A stretch of DNA of 64,000 nt from the NCBI GenBank assembly GCA_964552195.1, contig CAZKFM010000006.1, positions 62,001-126,000 of the forward strand, in the 5' to 3' direction. The stretch comes from CAZKAP01 sp964552195 (GTDB lineage Bacteria > Bacteroidota > Bacteroidia > Flavobacteriales > Flavobacteriaceae). Numbering within the stretch: position 1 is the stretch's first letter; each line of letters begins with the position of its first letter. Of the stretch, positions 34,907 through 42,255 are shown piece after piece. The position numbers and the translations under genes are program-made. The notes under the pieces are model-generated. The model was not told where the DNA came from and searched no databases. It was given only the letters and a program-made list of their open reading frames with translations.

Positions 34907-34938
34907 CAAAGATAAAGGTTAGTCGTCAATTCTTCGAA
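34907..34938 (-). promoter_or_regulatory. Promoter of the suf operon
   Basis: Minus strand: TTCG (34938-34935; one mismatch from TTTG), 20-base spacer, then TATCTTTG (34914-34907), an exact TAnnTTTG. The sufA ATG is 32 bases downstream of the element. I see no clear palindrome for an IscR-like regulator. Confidence 0.62.
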
Positions 34939-34972
34939 TTACTAACGGCTTAAGTGTAACAGATCCTGACCG

Positions 34973-36331
34973 TTAATCCAGCAGGAGGATCCACATATCC
35001 GTAGCTCCCCTGAAGTTGACATCCGTAGTCGGAAGCCCCCGGGTCTCTCCTGCCACCAGTACTCGCCCTGCTTCATTACGGGCGGCGCCGAAACCAAAGT
35101 CGAAATCGCTCCCTCCGGCACTCTCCTGCCAGAGCAATCTTCCGCTTCCATCGATCCTAAACATCCAGAGGTCATTTTCGCCCTCATTGGTCTTCAAATC
35201 CCCGTCCGTACTCCGCGAATTGCCGGTGATCAGGTATCCTCCACTCCGGTCTGGTCCAATGGATTCTACTCCTTCGAATTCCGATCCTCCGTAGGTGTTC
35301 TCCCACAGCAATTCTCCCCGGTCGTCTATCTTGATTACCCAGATATCAGAGCCCCCGTGCAACGAACTCACTTGTCCGTCTGTGCTCAGCGTATTTCCGG
35401 CGATCAGGTAGTTGCCATCCGTGGACCTGCATACGTCGAAGGCCCGGTCTATGCCGCTCCCTCCGAAGCTGCGTTCCCACAACAACTCACCGTCCCCATC
35501 GAGCCTCAACACCCAGTAATCGTAGCTGCCCCTGGAGGCACCTATGTCGAAATCGGTGCTCTCGGTGGCTCCCACAACCAGAAATCCGCCGTCGGGGGCG
35601 GTTGTGACCGCATAGGCCCGATCGTTATTGGAACCTCCGTAATACCTTCTCCATACCAGGTCACCGGCTGAGTCCAGGCGGGTAACCCAGAATTCTCCCA
35701 CACCGTGTGCAGTCATGGCATAATCCTTGCCAAAGTTTCCCTCCCCTCCCGAAGCGGTGACATCCAGAAATCCGACAAAGAGCAAACCTCCGTCCTCGGT
35801 CTCGAGGATGTCGTAGGCATGGTCATGGCCGGAATAGCCAAAGCTTCGCTCCCAGAGGATTTCGCCCCGTGAATCCAGCCGGACCACCCAATTGTCGTGG
35901 AAGCCCTGATTTGCCGAACCGTCCCCATCTGCGCTCATGGCATAGCCGACCAATGCAAATCCACCATCACGGGTCTGCACCAGGGATTGTCCCCTGTCGT
36001 CCCCCGACCCCCCAATGGTTCTGCTCCATTCACGCTTACCGTCGGGGTCGAGCTTGAGGAGCCAGTAATCATTTACCGGAAACTTCTTGCCCTGAAGGTC
36101 CCCATCCACGCTATTGCTGAAGCCGAGCACGGCAAATCCTCCATCCAGGGTTGAAATGACCTCCCGTGCCGTATCCTCCCCGCTTCCGCCGAAGAGAGAC
36201 TGTCCGCTGATCTGGCCTGTGAAGCTCAGTACCGCTTCGCCATCATCGGTGGCGCAGGAATACATAACCGAAAGGAGTGCCGTATACAGCACCCAGGCAG
36301 GCATTCGCCTAGAGGAAATTAGTGCAGTCAT
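34973..36331 (-). CDS. Secreted lipoprotein with seven propeller repeats
   Basis: 452-aa lipoprotein (signal sequence, then VMYSC as lipobox near residue 25). The rest is seven tandem units of about 55-65 residues, each with a GGSxxDxA/G-type opening, DGGFxxxG, a variable loop with STDGD, a DxWxxxLDxxGxxxWxxxxG core. Seven units suggests a closed seven-bladed beta-propeller. ATG at 36331 shares one base with the preceding TGA stop, so the two lipoprotein genes are coupled. No catalytic residue pattern is visible; a binding or scaffold role on the cell surface is likely. Confidence 0.83.
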   Translation of the reverse strand: MTALISSRRMPAWVLYTALLSVMYSCATDDGEAVLSFTGQISGQSLFGGSGEDTAREVISTLDGGFAVLGFSNSVDGDLQGKKFPVNDYWLLKLDPDGKREWSRTIGGSGDDRGQSLVQTRDGGFALVGYAMSADGDGSANQGFHDNWVVRLDSRGEILWERSFGYSGHDHAYDILETEDGGLLFVGFLDVTASGGEGNFGKDYAMTAHGVGEFWVTRLDSAGDLVWRRYYGGSNNDRAYAVTTAPDGGFLVVGATESTDFDIGASRGSYDYWVLRLDGDGELLWERSFGGSGIDRAFDVCRSTDGNYLIAGNTLSTDGQVSSLHGGSDIWVIKIDDRGELLWENTYGGSEFEGVESIGPDRSGGYLITGNSRSTDGDLKTNEGENDLWMFRIDGSGRLLWQESAGGSDFDFGFGAARNEAGRVLVAGETRGLPTTDVNFRGATDMWILLLD

Positions 36332-37596
36332 CACGGGGAATTGCTTTTACGAACGATAAAGAGGCCCGAACTGATGTCGTTGATCAATATATCTCCCGAG
36401 GGCAGGTAAGGATAAATGCTCCATACTCCGTCGAATTGCGCATTATCGTGGCTGGGGAAGGTATCGAAGAAGCCGGTTTCCTCCATGTTACCCGAGCCGA
36501 TACCGCTCAGATCGATTTCCCTGAAACCCGCAGTATAATTGGCCAGGTAAAAGGAATCACCCAGTACGTATCCGTTGTGATCAATCGCGCCGGTAGGACC
36601 GGTGTACTCGAAGGCCAGTTGGGGATTGTCGAGATCGGTCAGGTCGAACACCAGAGTTCGGGAATTCAAGCCCCAGTCGATCTCATCCAGTTCATCTCCC
36701 AGCAAGAAATAGGTCTGATCTTCCGTAAACCAGCCCTGATGGGTGTACTCCAAGAACTCATAATCCACGGATGATATGAATTCAGGAGCATCGAGTTCGG
36801 TCACGTCCACCAGTACTAACTCGGTCTCGTTAGACCCTATGAACAACGTCCGGTTGGTGTAGTCCGGATCCGGTCCTGAGTACCGGATGACCTGGGCATC
36901 GTGGGTATAGCCCGACCCTCCGTAACCTCCGGCCGGCAAGGGATTTAACGGCTCCGATATATCGACGAAGTGCACTCCTCCTGCAAACGCATCGCGTCGA
37001 CTTGTGCCTACGGCATAGGCTATGGGCCGGTCGGGACTCACCACTACATTGTGGGCATTGCCAAATCCCGTGAAATTGGCATCTGCACTGAACTCCTGAT
37101 TTACGGCATCCGACGCCAACAGCCGGCGGAGATCGAATATTTGCATGCCGTGTCCGGAAGCCTCACTGACTATTACCGCGTAATGCTCGTATACCTTGAT
37201 GTCCCTCCACGGACTGGACACTGTAGCCGTGGGTAGTTTTCCGGCAATTCTCGGGTTTTCCGGATCGCTGATTTCGACGAATACGGTTCCGTTATCCACC
37301 CCGACAAGTGCAAACTCCCTTCCGAAATCGGGATCGGCCCAGCCCCAGATATCATTCGCCTCCCGGGCATCCAGTACCGTCAGGTCAACCCGCGCAACCA
37401 GATCGTAGCCGTTACAGGGATACATCCCGGCCAGACCATCTTCACAAGGGGTTATCGCCGTGTTCTCCTCCGAGGGCGGAACCTCAGCATCACCCGTCAC
37501 AGGGTCCGAGTCTACGGTTTCAGAGGTACAGGAAAGCAGGGCTAAAACCGGCAGAAATACCAAGGCTACCCGTAATGGGAATCGGTTGAATCTCAT
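36331..37596 (-). CDS. LVIVD / choice-of-anchor B family lipoprotein
   Basis: 421-aa lipoprotein: signal peptide from MRFNRFPLRV, lipobox LLSC about residue 23, then a six- to seven-unit LVIVD-like propeller (for example TVFVEISDPENPRIAG, GVHFVDISEPLNPLPAG, LVLVDVTELDAPEF) and Cys pair in ITPCEDGLAGMYPCNGYDL, typical of choice-of-anchor B proteins. ATG at 37596 is preferred over 37632 because a perfect -7 promoter element lies between them. Surface or periplasmic role unknown. Confidence 0.83.
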   Translation of the reverse strand: MRFNRFPLRVALVFLPVLALLSCTSETVDSDPVTGDAEVPPSEENTAITPCEDGLAGMYPCNGYDLVARVDLTVLDAREANDIWGWADPDFGREFALVGVDNGTVFVEISDPENPRIAGKLPTATVSSPWRDIKVYEHYAVIVSEASGHGMQIFDLRRLLASDAVNQEFSADANFTGFGNAHNVVVSPDRPIAYAVGTSRRDAFAGGVHFVDISEPLNPLPAGGYGGSGYTHDAQVIRYSGPDPDYTNRTLFIGSNETELVLVDVTELDAPEFISSVDYEFLEYTHQGWFTEDQTYFLLGDELDEIDWGLNSRTLVFDLTDLDNPQLAFEYTGPTGAIDHNGYVLGDSFYLANYTAGFREIDLSGIGSGNMEETGFFDTFPSHDNAQFDGVWSIYPYLPSGDILINDISSGLFIVRKSNSP

Positions 37597-37614
37597 AGCA
37601 ATTTCGAAGAATCT

Positions 37615-37622
37615 CAAAGATA
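37615..37622 (-). promoter_or_regulatory. -7 promoter element of the propeller-lipoprotein operon
   Basis: Minus strand TATCTTTG matches TAnnTTTG exactly, 18 bases before ATG 37596. No good -33 element at standard spacing. Confidence 0.5.
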
Positions 37623-37728
37623 AGGTTTTCACCTATAGTGCCTTAGGCCTCCCCCAAATATTCGACTAAGAGCGGAAGGACGAAACCGGGGCCTCTTCTG
37701 TTTTCATAGGGTTGCGAAAAAATGGCCG

Positions 37729-37736
37729 TATTTTTG
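37729..37736 (+). promoter_or_regulatory. -7 promoter element of thiL (possibly leaderless)
   Basis: TATTTTTG matches TAnnTTTG exactly and ends only four bases before the thiL ATG at 37741, so transcription would begin at or next to the start codon. The -33 zone has no TTTG. Confidence 0.45.
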
Positions 37737-37740
37737 CCCT

Positions 37741-38805
37741 ATGCTGGAGGACAAGATCCCATCTCGGACGCCCCTGGAAGAACTGGGCGAATTTGGATTA
37801 ATCGAACGACTCACCCGGGGCGTTGAACTCTCTCATGCCTCAAGCATCAAAGGAGTCGGAGACGATACGGCTGTACTCAAGCACCCGGACAACCTGATCC
37901 TGCTGACCACGGATCTGCTGGTTGAGGGCATTCACTTCGACCTTAGCTATGCACCCCTGCATCACCTGGGATACAAAGCCGTGGTGGTCAATCTCTCGGA
38001 TGTTTATGCCATGAATGGAATGGCAACCCAGATTACCGTATCCATAGCCGTTTCTAATCGCTTTTCTCTGGAGGCCGTAGATGCCCTCTATCAAGGAATC
38101 CGCAAAGCCTGTGAAGTGTACAAGGTAGATCTGGTCGGTGGAGACACCACTTCTTCCCGCACCGGGTTGCTGATCAGCGTAAGCGCAGTGGGCATTGGTA
38201 AGCCCGATCGCATCACCTACCGAAGTGGCGCCCGGGAAGGAGACCTGCTCGTGGTGAGCGGCGACCTGGGAGCGGCTTATCTGGGGTACCAGGTCCTTCG
38301 CAGGGAAAAAGAAGTCTTTCTGGCCAATCCACAACACGAGCCGGATCTGGACCGGTACACCTATTTGGTGGAGCGACAGCTGAAACCCGAGGCGCGGCGG
38401 GACATCATCGAATTGCTCGACACCCTCGAGGTACAGCCTACGGCCATGATCGATATCAGCGATGGGCTGTCTTCGGAAATACTGCACCTCAGCACTCACA
38501 GTAAACTGGGTTGCCTGATTTACGAGGATAAAATTCCCATGGATCCCACCGTGATTACAACGGCAGAAGAATTTGGTCTGCATCCTGCCACCTGCGCGTT
38601 AAACGGAGGAGAAGACTATGAATTGCTGTTTACCATAGACCCCGGAGACTACCAAAAAATTAACGGCAACCCCAATCTCAGTGTTATCGGACATATGACC
38701 GGTACTGAACAAGGCGTGCATATGGTTACCCAAGCCGGAGAACAGTTGGCCTTACAGGCACAGGGTTGGAATGCGATGAATAGTAAATCCGAAGATCAAT
38801 CCTGA
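37741..38805 (+). CDS. thiL: Thiamine-monophosphate kinase
   Basis: Phosphorylates thiamine monophosphate to thiamine diphosphate, the last step of cofactor synthesis. GEFGLIERLT, GVGDDTAVL, the metal site TTDLLVEGIHFDL and DLVGGDTTSS are the family boxes; MIDISDGLSSEI and NGGEDYELLFT complete the active site. 354 aa. It overlaps the next gene's 3' end convergently by 10 bases. Confidence 0.94.
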   Translation: MLEDKIPSRTPLEELGEFGLIERLTRGVELSHASSIKGVGDDTAVLKHPDNLILLTTDLLVEGIHFDLSYAPLHHLGYKAVVVNLSDVYAMNGMATQITVSIAVSNRFSLEAVDALYQGIRKACEVYKVDLVGGDTTSSRTGLLISVSAVGIGKPDRITYRSGAREGDLLVVSGDLGAAYLGYQVLRREKEVFLANPQHEPDLDRYTYLVERQLKPEARRDIIELLDTLEVQPTAMIDISDGLSSEILHLSTHSKLGCLIYEDKIPMDPTVITTAEEFGLHPATCALNGGEDYELLFTIDPGDYQKINGNPNLSVIGHMTGTEQGVHMVTQAGEQLALQAQGWNAMNSKSEDQS

Positions 38806-39059
38806 GGACCAGACAAAGCGTGCTTCCTCTTACGCCTTCGGCTGTAGATTTCTCTTAACTGTTCATTGATTCGCTGCTTTTCTATGGTGAGTTCACTGAT
38901 CTCCCCTTCGGCATCCGTAGTCAGTTGACGATTGCAATAAACACAGCCGTACTCCCGGACGTGACCGGTTATTTCCCGGGATACCCTATATTGATGTCCG
39001 AATATCGCACATAGCAGCGACAGCAGGGGTTTTCCTTCGGATGGGGGTCTTTTTCTCAT
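38796..39059 (-). CDS. Small Cys/His-containing protein of unknown function
   Basis: 87-aa basic protein. A short hydrophobic stretch LLSLLCAIFGHQY is followed by HVREYGCVYCNRQLTTD, where CxxC plus upstream Cys/His could form a zinc site, then a charged helix ending RRRKRKHALSG. Similar short proteins occur in Flavobacteria without known function. ATG at 39059 is chosen; the frame extends to 39110 without similarity. Its end overlaps the end of thiL by 10 bases. Confidence 0.65.
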   Translation of the reverse strand: MRKRPPSEGKPLLSLLCAIFGHQYRVSREITGHVREYGCVYCNRQLTTDAEGEISELTIEKQRINEQLREIYSRRRKRKHALSGPQD

Positions 39060-39119
39060 AGCAAAACTAAAGCTGTTTCTGAAGGTAGCAAATGCATAGA
39101 GACCGCACAAGAATTTCGT

Positions 39120-40394
39120 ATGAGTGATTCGATTAAGTCGATCATCGTCACTTCAGGGGCGATGTTCGCGCTCATCTTCGGGGCCGGCAATCTGATTCTT
39201 CCGCCCCAGCTCGGGGCGCAGTTTTCATCAGACTGGATCCTGACTTCCCTTGGATTTACGCTAACCGCTATCGTTTTTCCCGTGCTGGGCTTCGTAGCCC
39301 ACGCCCGCAATCAAGGAGGAGTGCACGGGCTCGCCCTTCCTATGGGCAGGATTTTCTCCTGGATGTTTCCGCTGCTCATATACCTGATTGCCGTGGCCCT
39401 ACCCGGGCCCAGGACGGCATCGGTCACTTATGAGGTCGGAGTTAAGCCCTTGTTCAGCATGGACGCCGGGGTTTTCAGCTTTTTTTACTTCGCCGGAGTT
39501 CTCCTAATCGGCTGGTTCCGGAGTAGCCTGCTACAGTTTATGGGTAAATTCCTGAATCCCCTCCTTGTACTTACCATATTGACCCTGATTGTAGCTTCCC
39601 TTTTCCTGCCCGGATCGGGGGGACCAGCGAGTCCTGCTCCGCCCCTGGTCCACGGCATAGTAGAAGGCTATCAGACCTATGACGCGCTGGCGTCAATGGT
39701 CATCGGAGGGGTTATTTTGGTTTCACTAAGGGTGAGCCGACCCGATATGTCCAGGGCAGCGGTGCAAAAGAATATTTCGATAAGCGGGATCATCGCCGGA
39801 GCCATGCTGATGCTGGTGTACTGGGGACTGATTTACGGGGGAACCAGGGTCGCAGGTTTAGGAGAGGGACTGAGCCGCACCGAACTGCTGCGCTTGCTAA
39901 GTGCCGAGGCTCTGGGTGCCGATTCGGTTTACCTGTTGAGTTCGCTGGTGAGCCTGGCCTGTTTTTCCACGGCCTGCGGAGTGTCCATAGGGGCCGCGGA
40001 TTTCATGGCCGAACTCATCGGAAAACGACCCAGGCTTACCTACAGAATATCCCTGGCATCGATCGCATTGCTCGGATGGCTGATCGGAAGCTGGGAGGCC
40101 GACACCATCGTCAATTGGGGATATCCGGTGCTGCTGCTCATCTACCCTGCTACCGTAGTACTCATCGTACTGACCATTTTACCCCCGCAGGCTCTCAGCA
40201 CTTTCTGGTTCCGGCTGACGCTCTGGGTTTGTGTAGTTTTCAGTATTCCTGACGTATGGTTGTATCTGGATCCATCCGTCGCATCCGAAAACTGGATAGG
40301 AAGCATCCCAGGGGCGGGCATCCAAATGGGATGGGTACTCCCTTCGTTGATTGTTCTGGGAACGGGACTGGCAGCACGATTCCTGAAGGCCTGA
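39120..40394 (+). CDS. brnQ: Branched-chain amino acid carrier (BrnQ/LIVCS family)
   Basis: 424-aa cation-coupled transporter of the LIVCS family with about twelve hydrophobic segments. FALIFGAGNLILPPQLG near the N-terminus and SLVSLACFSTACGVSIGAADF in the second half are typical. Imports leucine, isoleucine and valine across the inner membrane. Convergent with the aminopeptidase gene, which would supply free amino acids, though that pairing is only positional. Confidence 0.9.
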   Translation: MSDSIKSIIVTSGAMFALIFGAGNLILPPQLGAQFSSDWILTSLGFTLTAIVFPVLGFVAHARNQGGVHGLALPMGRIFSWMFPLLIYLIAVALPGPRTASVTYEVGVKPLFSMDAGVFSFFYFAGVLLIGWFRSSLLQFMGKFLNPLLVLTILTLIVASLFLPGSGGPASPAPPLVHGIVEGYQTYDALASMVIGGVILVSLRVSRPDMSRAAVQKNISISGIIAGAMLMLVYWGLIYGGTRVAGLGEGLSRTELLRLLSAEALGADSVYLLSSLVSLACFSTACGVSIGAADFMAELIGKRPRLTYRISLASIALLGWLIGSWEADTIVNWGYPVLLLIYPATVVLIVLTILPPQALSTFWFRLTLWVCVVFSIPDVWLYLDPSVASENWIGSIPGAGIQMGWVLPSLIVLGTGLAARFLKA

Positions 40395-40417
40395 AGCCGC
40401 AGTCCTCCCTTTCAACC

Positions 40418-41713
40418 CTACCCGGCATTCATTAACTCTTCGATTTCTTCGGGCTCGATGGGAATGTTCGCCATCAAATTCAAGGGTTCACCTGCTTCCT
40501 GTACAACCACATCGTCTTCGAGCCGAATTCCAATTCCCTCTTCCTGTATGTAAATGGCAGGCTCGACCGTAAATACCATATTGGCCTTCATGGGCGATTT
40601 CAGGGCTCCGTAGTCGTGGGTGTTCAGGCCCAGGTGATGACTGGTCCCGTGCATAAAGTACTTTTTATAGGCCGGCCAATTGGGATCTTCGTTTTGCACG
40701 TCTGCCTTGTCGAGCAGGCCCAGACCGATCAATTCCGAGGTCATGAGCTTGCCCACCTCCTTGTGGTATTCTTCCCATAGGGTCCCGGGACGCAGCATGG
40801 CAGTGGCCTCATTCTTAACCCGGAGTACCGACTGGTATATTTTTAGTTGTCTAGGGCTGAATCGCCCACTGACCGGTATAGTCCGGGACAAATCGCTGCT
40901 GTAGTTGGCATAGGCCGCCCCCACATCCATCAGCAGGAGGTGGCCCTCCTGGCATTGTGAGCTATTCTCGGTATAATGCAGCACTATGGCATTAGGTCCC
41001 GAGGCGATAATTGGTTCATAGGCAAACCCTTCCGACTTGCGGCAGATGAATTCGTGGGTGTATTCAGCCTCTATTTCGTATTCCCAGACTCCGGGCTTCA
41101 CAAAGCCCAGTACTCGGCGGAAACCTGCCTCAGTTATCGCGCAGGCATGTCGTATGGCTTCGATTTCCTCGGGCTCCTTCACGCCGCGTATCTCTTGTAG
41201 TATGGGCTGACTCCGCTGAACCGGATGTGCGGGGTACTTCTGCCGGCACCACTGTATAAAGCGCGCTTCACGGGTTTGGGTTTCCACTGCCTGGCGGTAG
41301 TGCTCATTGGTATTGAGGTATAAAACTTTAGCCTCCGTCATCAGGTCGAACAAAACCTGCTCGAATCGATCGAGCCAGTACACCGTTTGGATTCCCGATC
41401 TTTCAGTTGCCTCCTGCTGGGTGAGTTTTGCTCCCTCCCAGATCGCGATGTGCTCGTCGGTTTTCTTTAAGAACAGGACCTCCCGATGCTCTTCCTTGAC
41501 CGCATCCGGGAACAATAGGAGTATGCTTTCCTCCTGATCAATACCCGACAAATAATAGATATCCCGGTCCTGCTGGAAGGGCAGGGTACTGTCCGCACCT
41601 ATGGGGTAAATATCGTTCGAATTGAAAATGGCGATCGCTCCTTGGTCGAGTCGCTGACAAAACTTAGTCCTGTTCTTGGTAAACAGGGATGCATCCAACG
41701 GCGTGTATCTCAT
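40418..41713 (-). CDS. pepP: Xaa-Pro aminopeptidase (aminopeptidase P)
   Basis: 431-aa M24B metallopeptidase that removes an N-terminal residue ahead of proline. The N-terminal creatinase-like domain is followed by the pita-bread fold with metal ligands in LLMDVGAAYANYSSDLSRT (two Asp), HGTSHHLGLNTHD (His), TVEPAIY (Glu) and GIGIRLEDDVVV (Glu). No signal peptide, so cytosolic. It is 49 bases downstream of the small membrane protein gene in the same direction. Confidence 0.93.
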   Translation of the reverse strand: MRYTPLDASLFTKNRTKFCQRLDQGAIAIFNSNDIYPIGADSTLPFQQDRDIYYLSGIDQEESILLLFPDAVKEEHREVLFLKKTDEHIAIWEGAKLTQQEATERSGIQTVYWLDRFEQVLFDLMTEAKVLYLNTNEHYRQAVETQTREARFIQWCRQKYPAHPVQRSQPILQEIRGVKEPEEIEAIRHACAITEAGFRRVLGFVKPGVWEYEIEAEYTHEFICRKSEGFAYEPIIASGPNAIVLHYTENSSQCQEGHLLLMDVGAAYANYSSDLSRTIPVSGRFSPRQLKIYQSVLRVKNEATAMLRPGTLWEEYHKEVGKLMTSELIGLGLLDKADVQNEDPNWPAYKKYFMHGTSHHLGLNTHDYGALKSPMKANMVFTVEPAIYIQEEGIGIRLEDDVVVQEAGEPLNLMANIPIEPEEIEELMNAG

Positions 41714-41762
41714 GATTTAGTTTAAATGAAAGCTTGATTCAGGAATTCCTGCCAATCGGGTA

Positions 41763-42065
41763 CTACTTGCTGACCAGTGCACCCTTGGCCAGTCCGAAAA
41801 CCGTCATCACGATGGCCCCGCCGAGCACACCCCCTGCACCGCGATTCAGCAATTCTCCGGCATCATACTGGCTTACATACGTTTCCAGAGTCCCGAAGTC
41901 CAGGCCTGCCATTTCCATTAGGCCGACCTGAAAGGCCGTGAATGCACCGATGATACCGATGAGGGAATTTCCGAGGAATCCCAGTGAAATCCTCCTGGCG
42001 ATTCCCCCGATCAGGTTACCTCCGATGACGCCTGCAACGAGCTGAACGATTAGAGGAATGTCCAT
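41763..42065 (-). CDS. Small Gly-rich membrane protein
   Basis: 100-aa protein with three hydrophobic, glycine-rich stretches (about 5-22, 27-45, 72-95), for example GVIGGNLIGGIARRI and GAGGVLGGAIVMTVFG. The pattern recalls GlsB/YeaQ/YmgE-type small membrane proteins but identity is not certain. No catalytic residues. Possibly co-transcribed with pepP. Confidence 0.7.
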   Translation of the reverse strand: MDIPLIVQLVAGVIGGNLIGGIARRISLGFLGNSLIGIIGAFTAFQVGLMEMAGLDFGTLETYVSQYDAGELLNRGAGGVLGGAIVMTVFGLAKGALVSK

Positions 42066-42255
42066 GGATGGGTAATTATGGGTTCATCTTCCTGATAGCG
42101 AATTAACCTCTTTTCTGATGAAGTACAAAGTCAGCCCTTAGGAATTTTCGACTGGTGTGGCCGCAACGATCACCACGAGACCGCTTAAAAGACGCACCAC
42201 CGCTATTTTGACTGAACCCCTTGATTTCATATCTTCCAACGCATTAACCACGATT

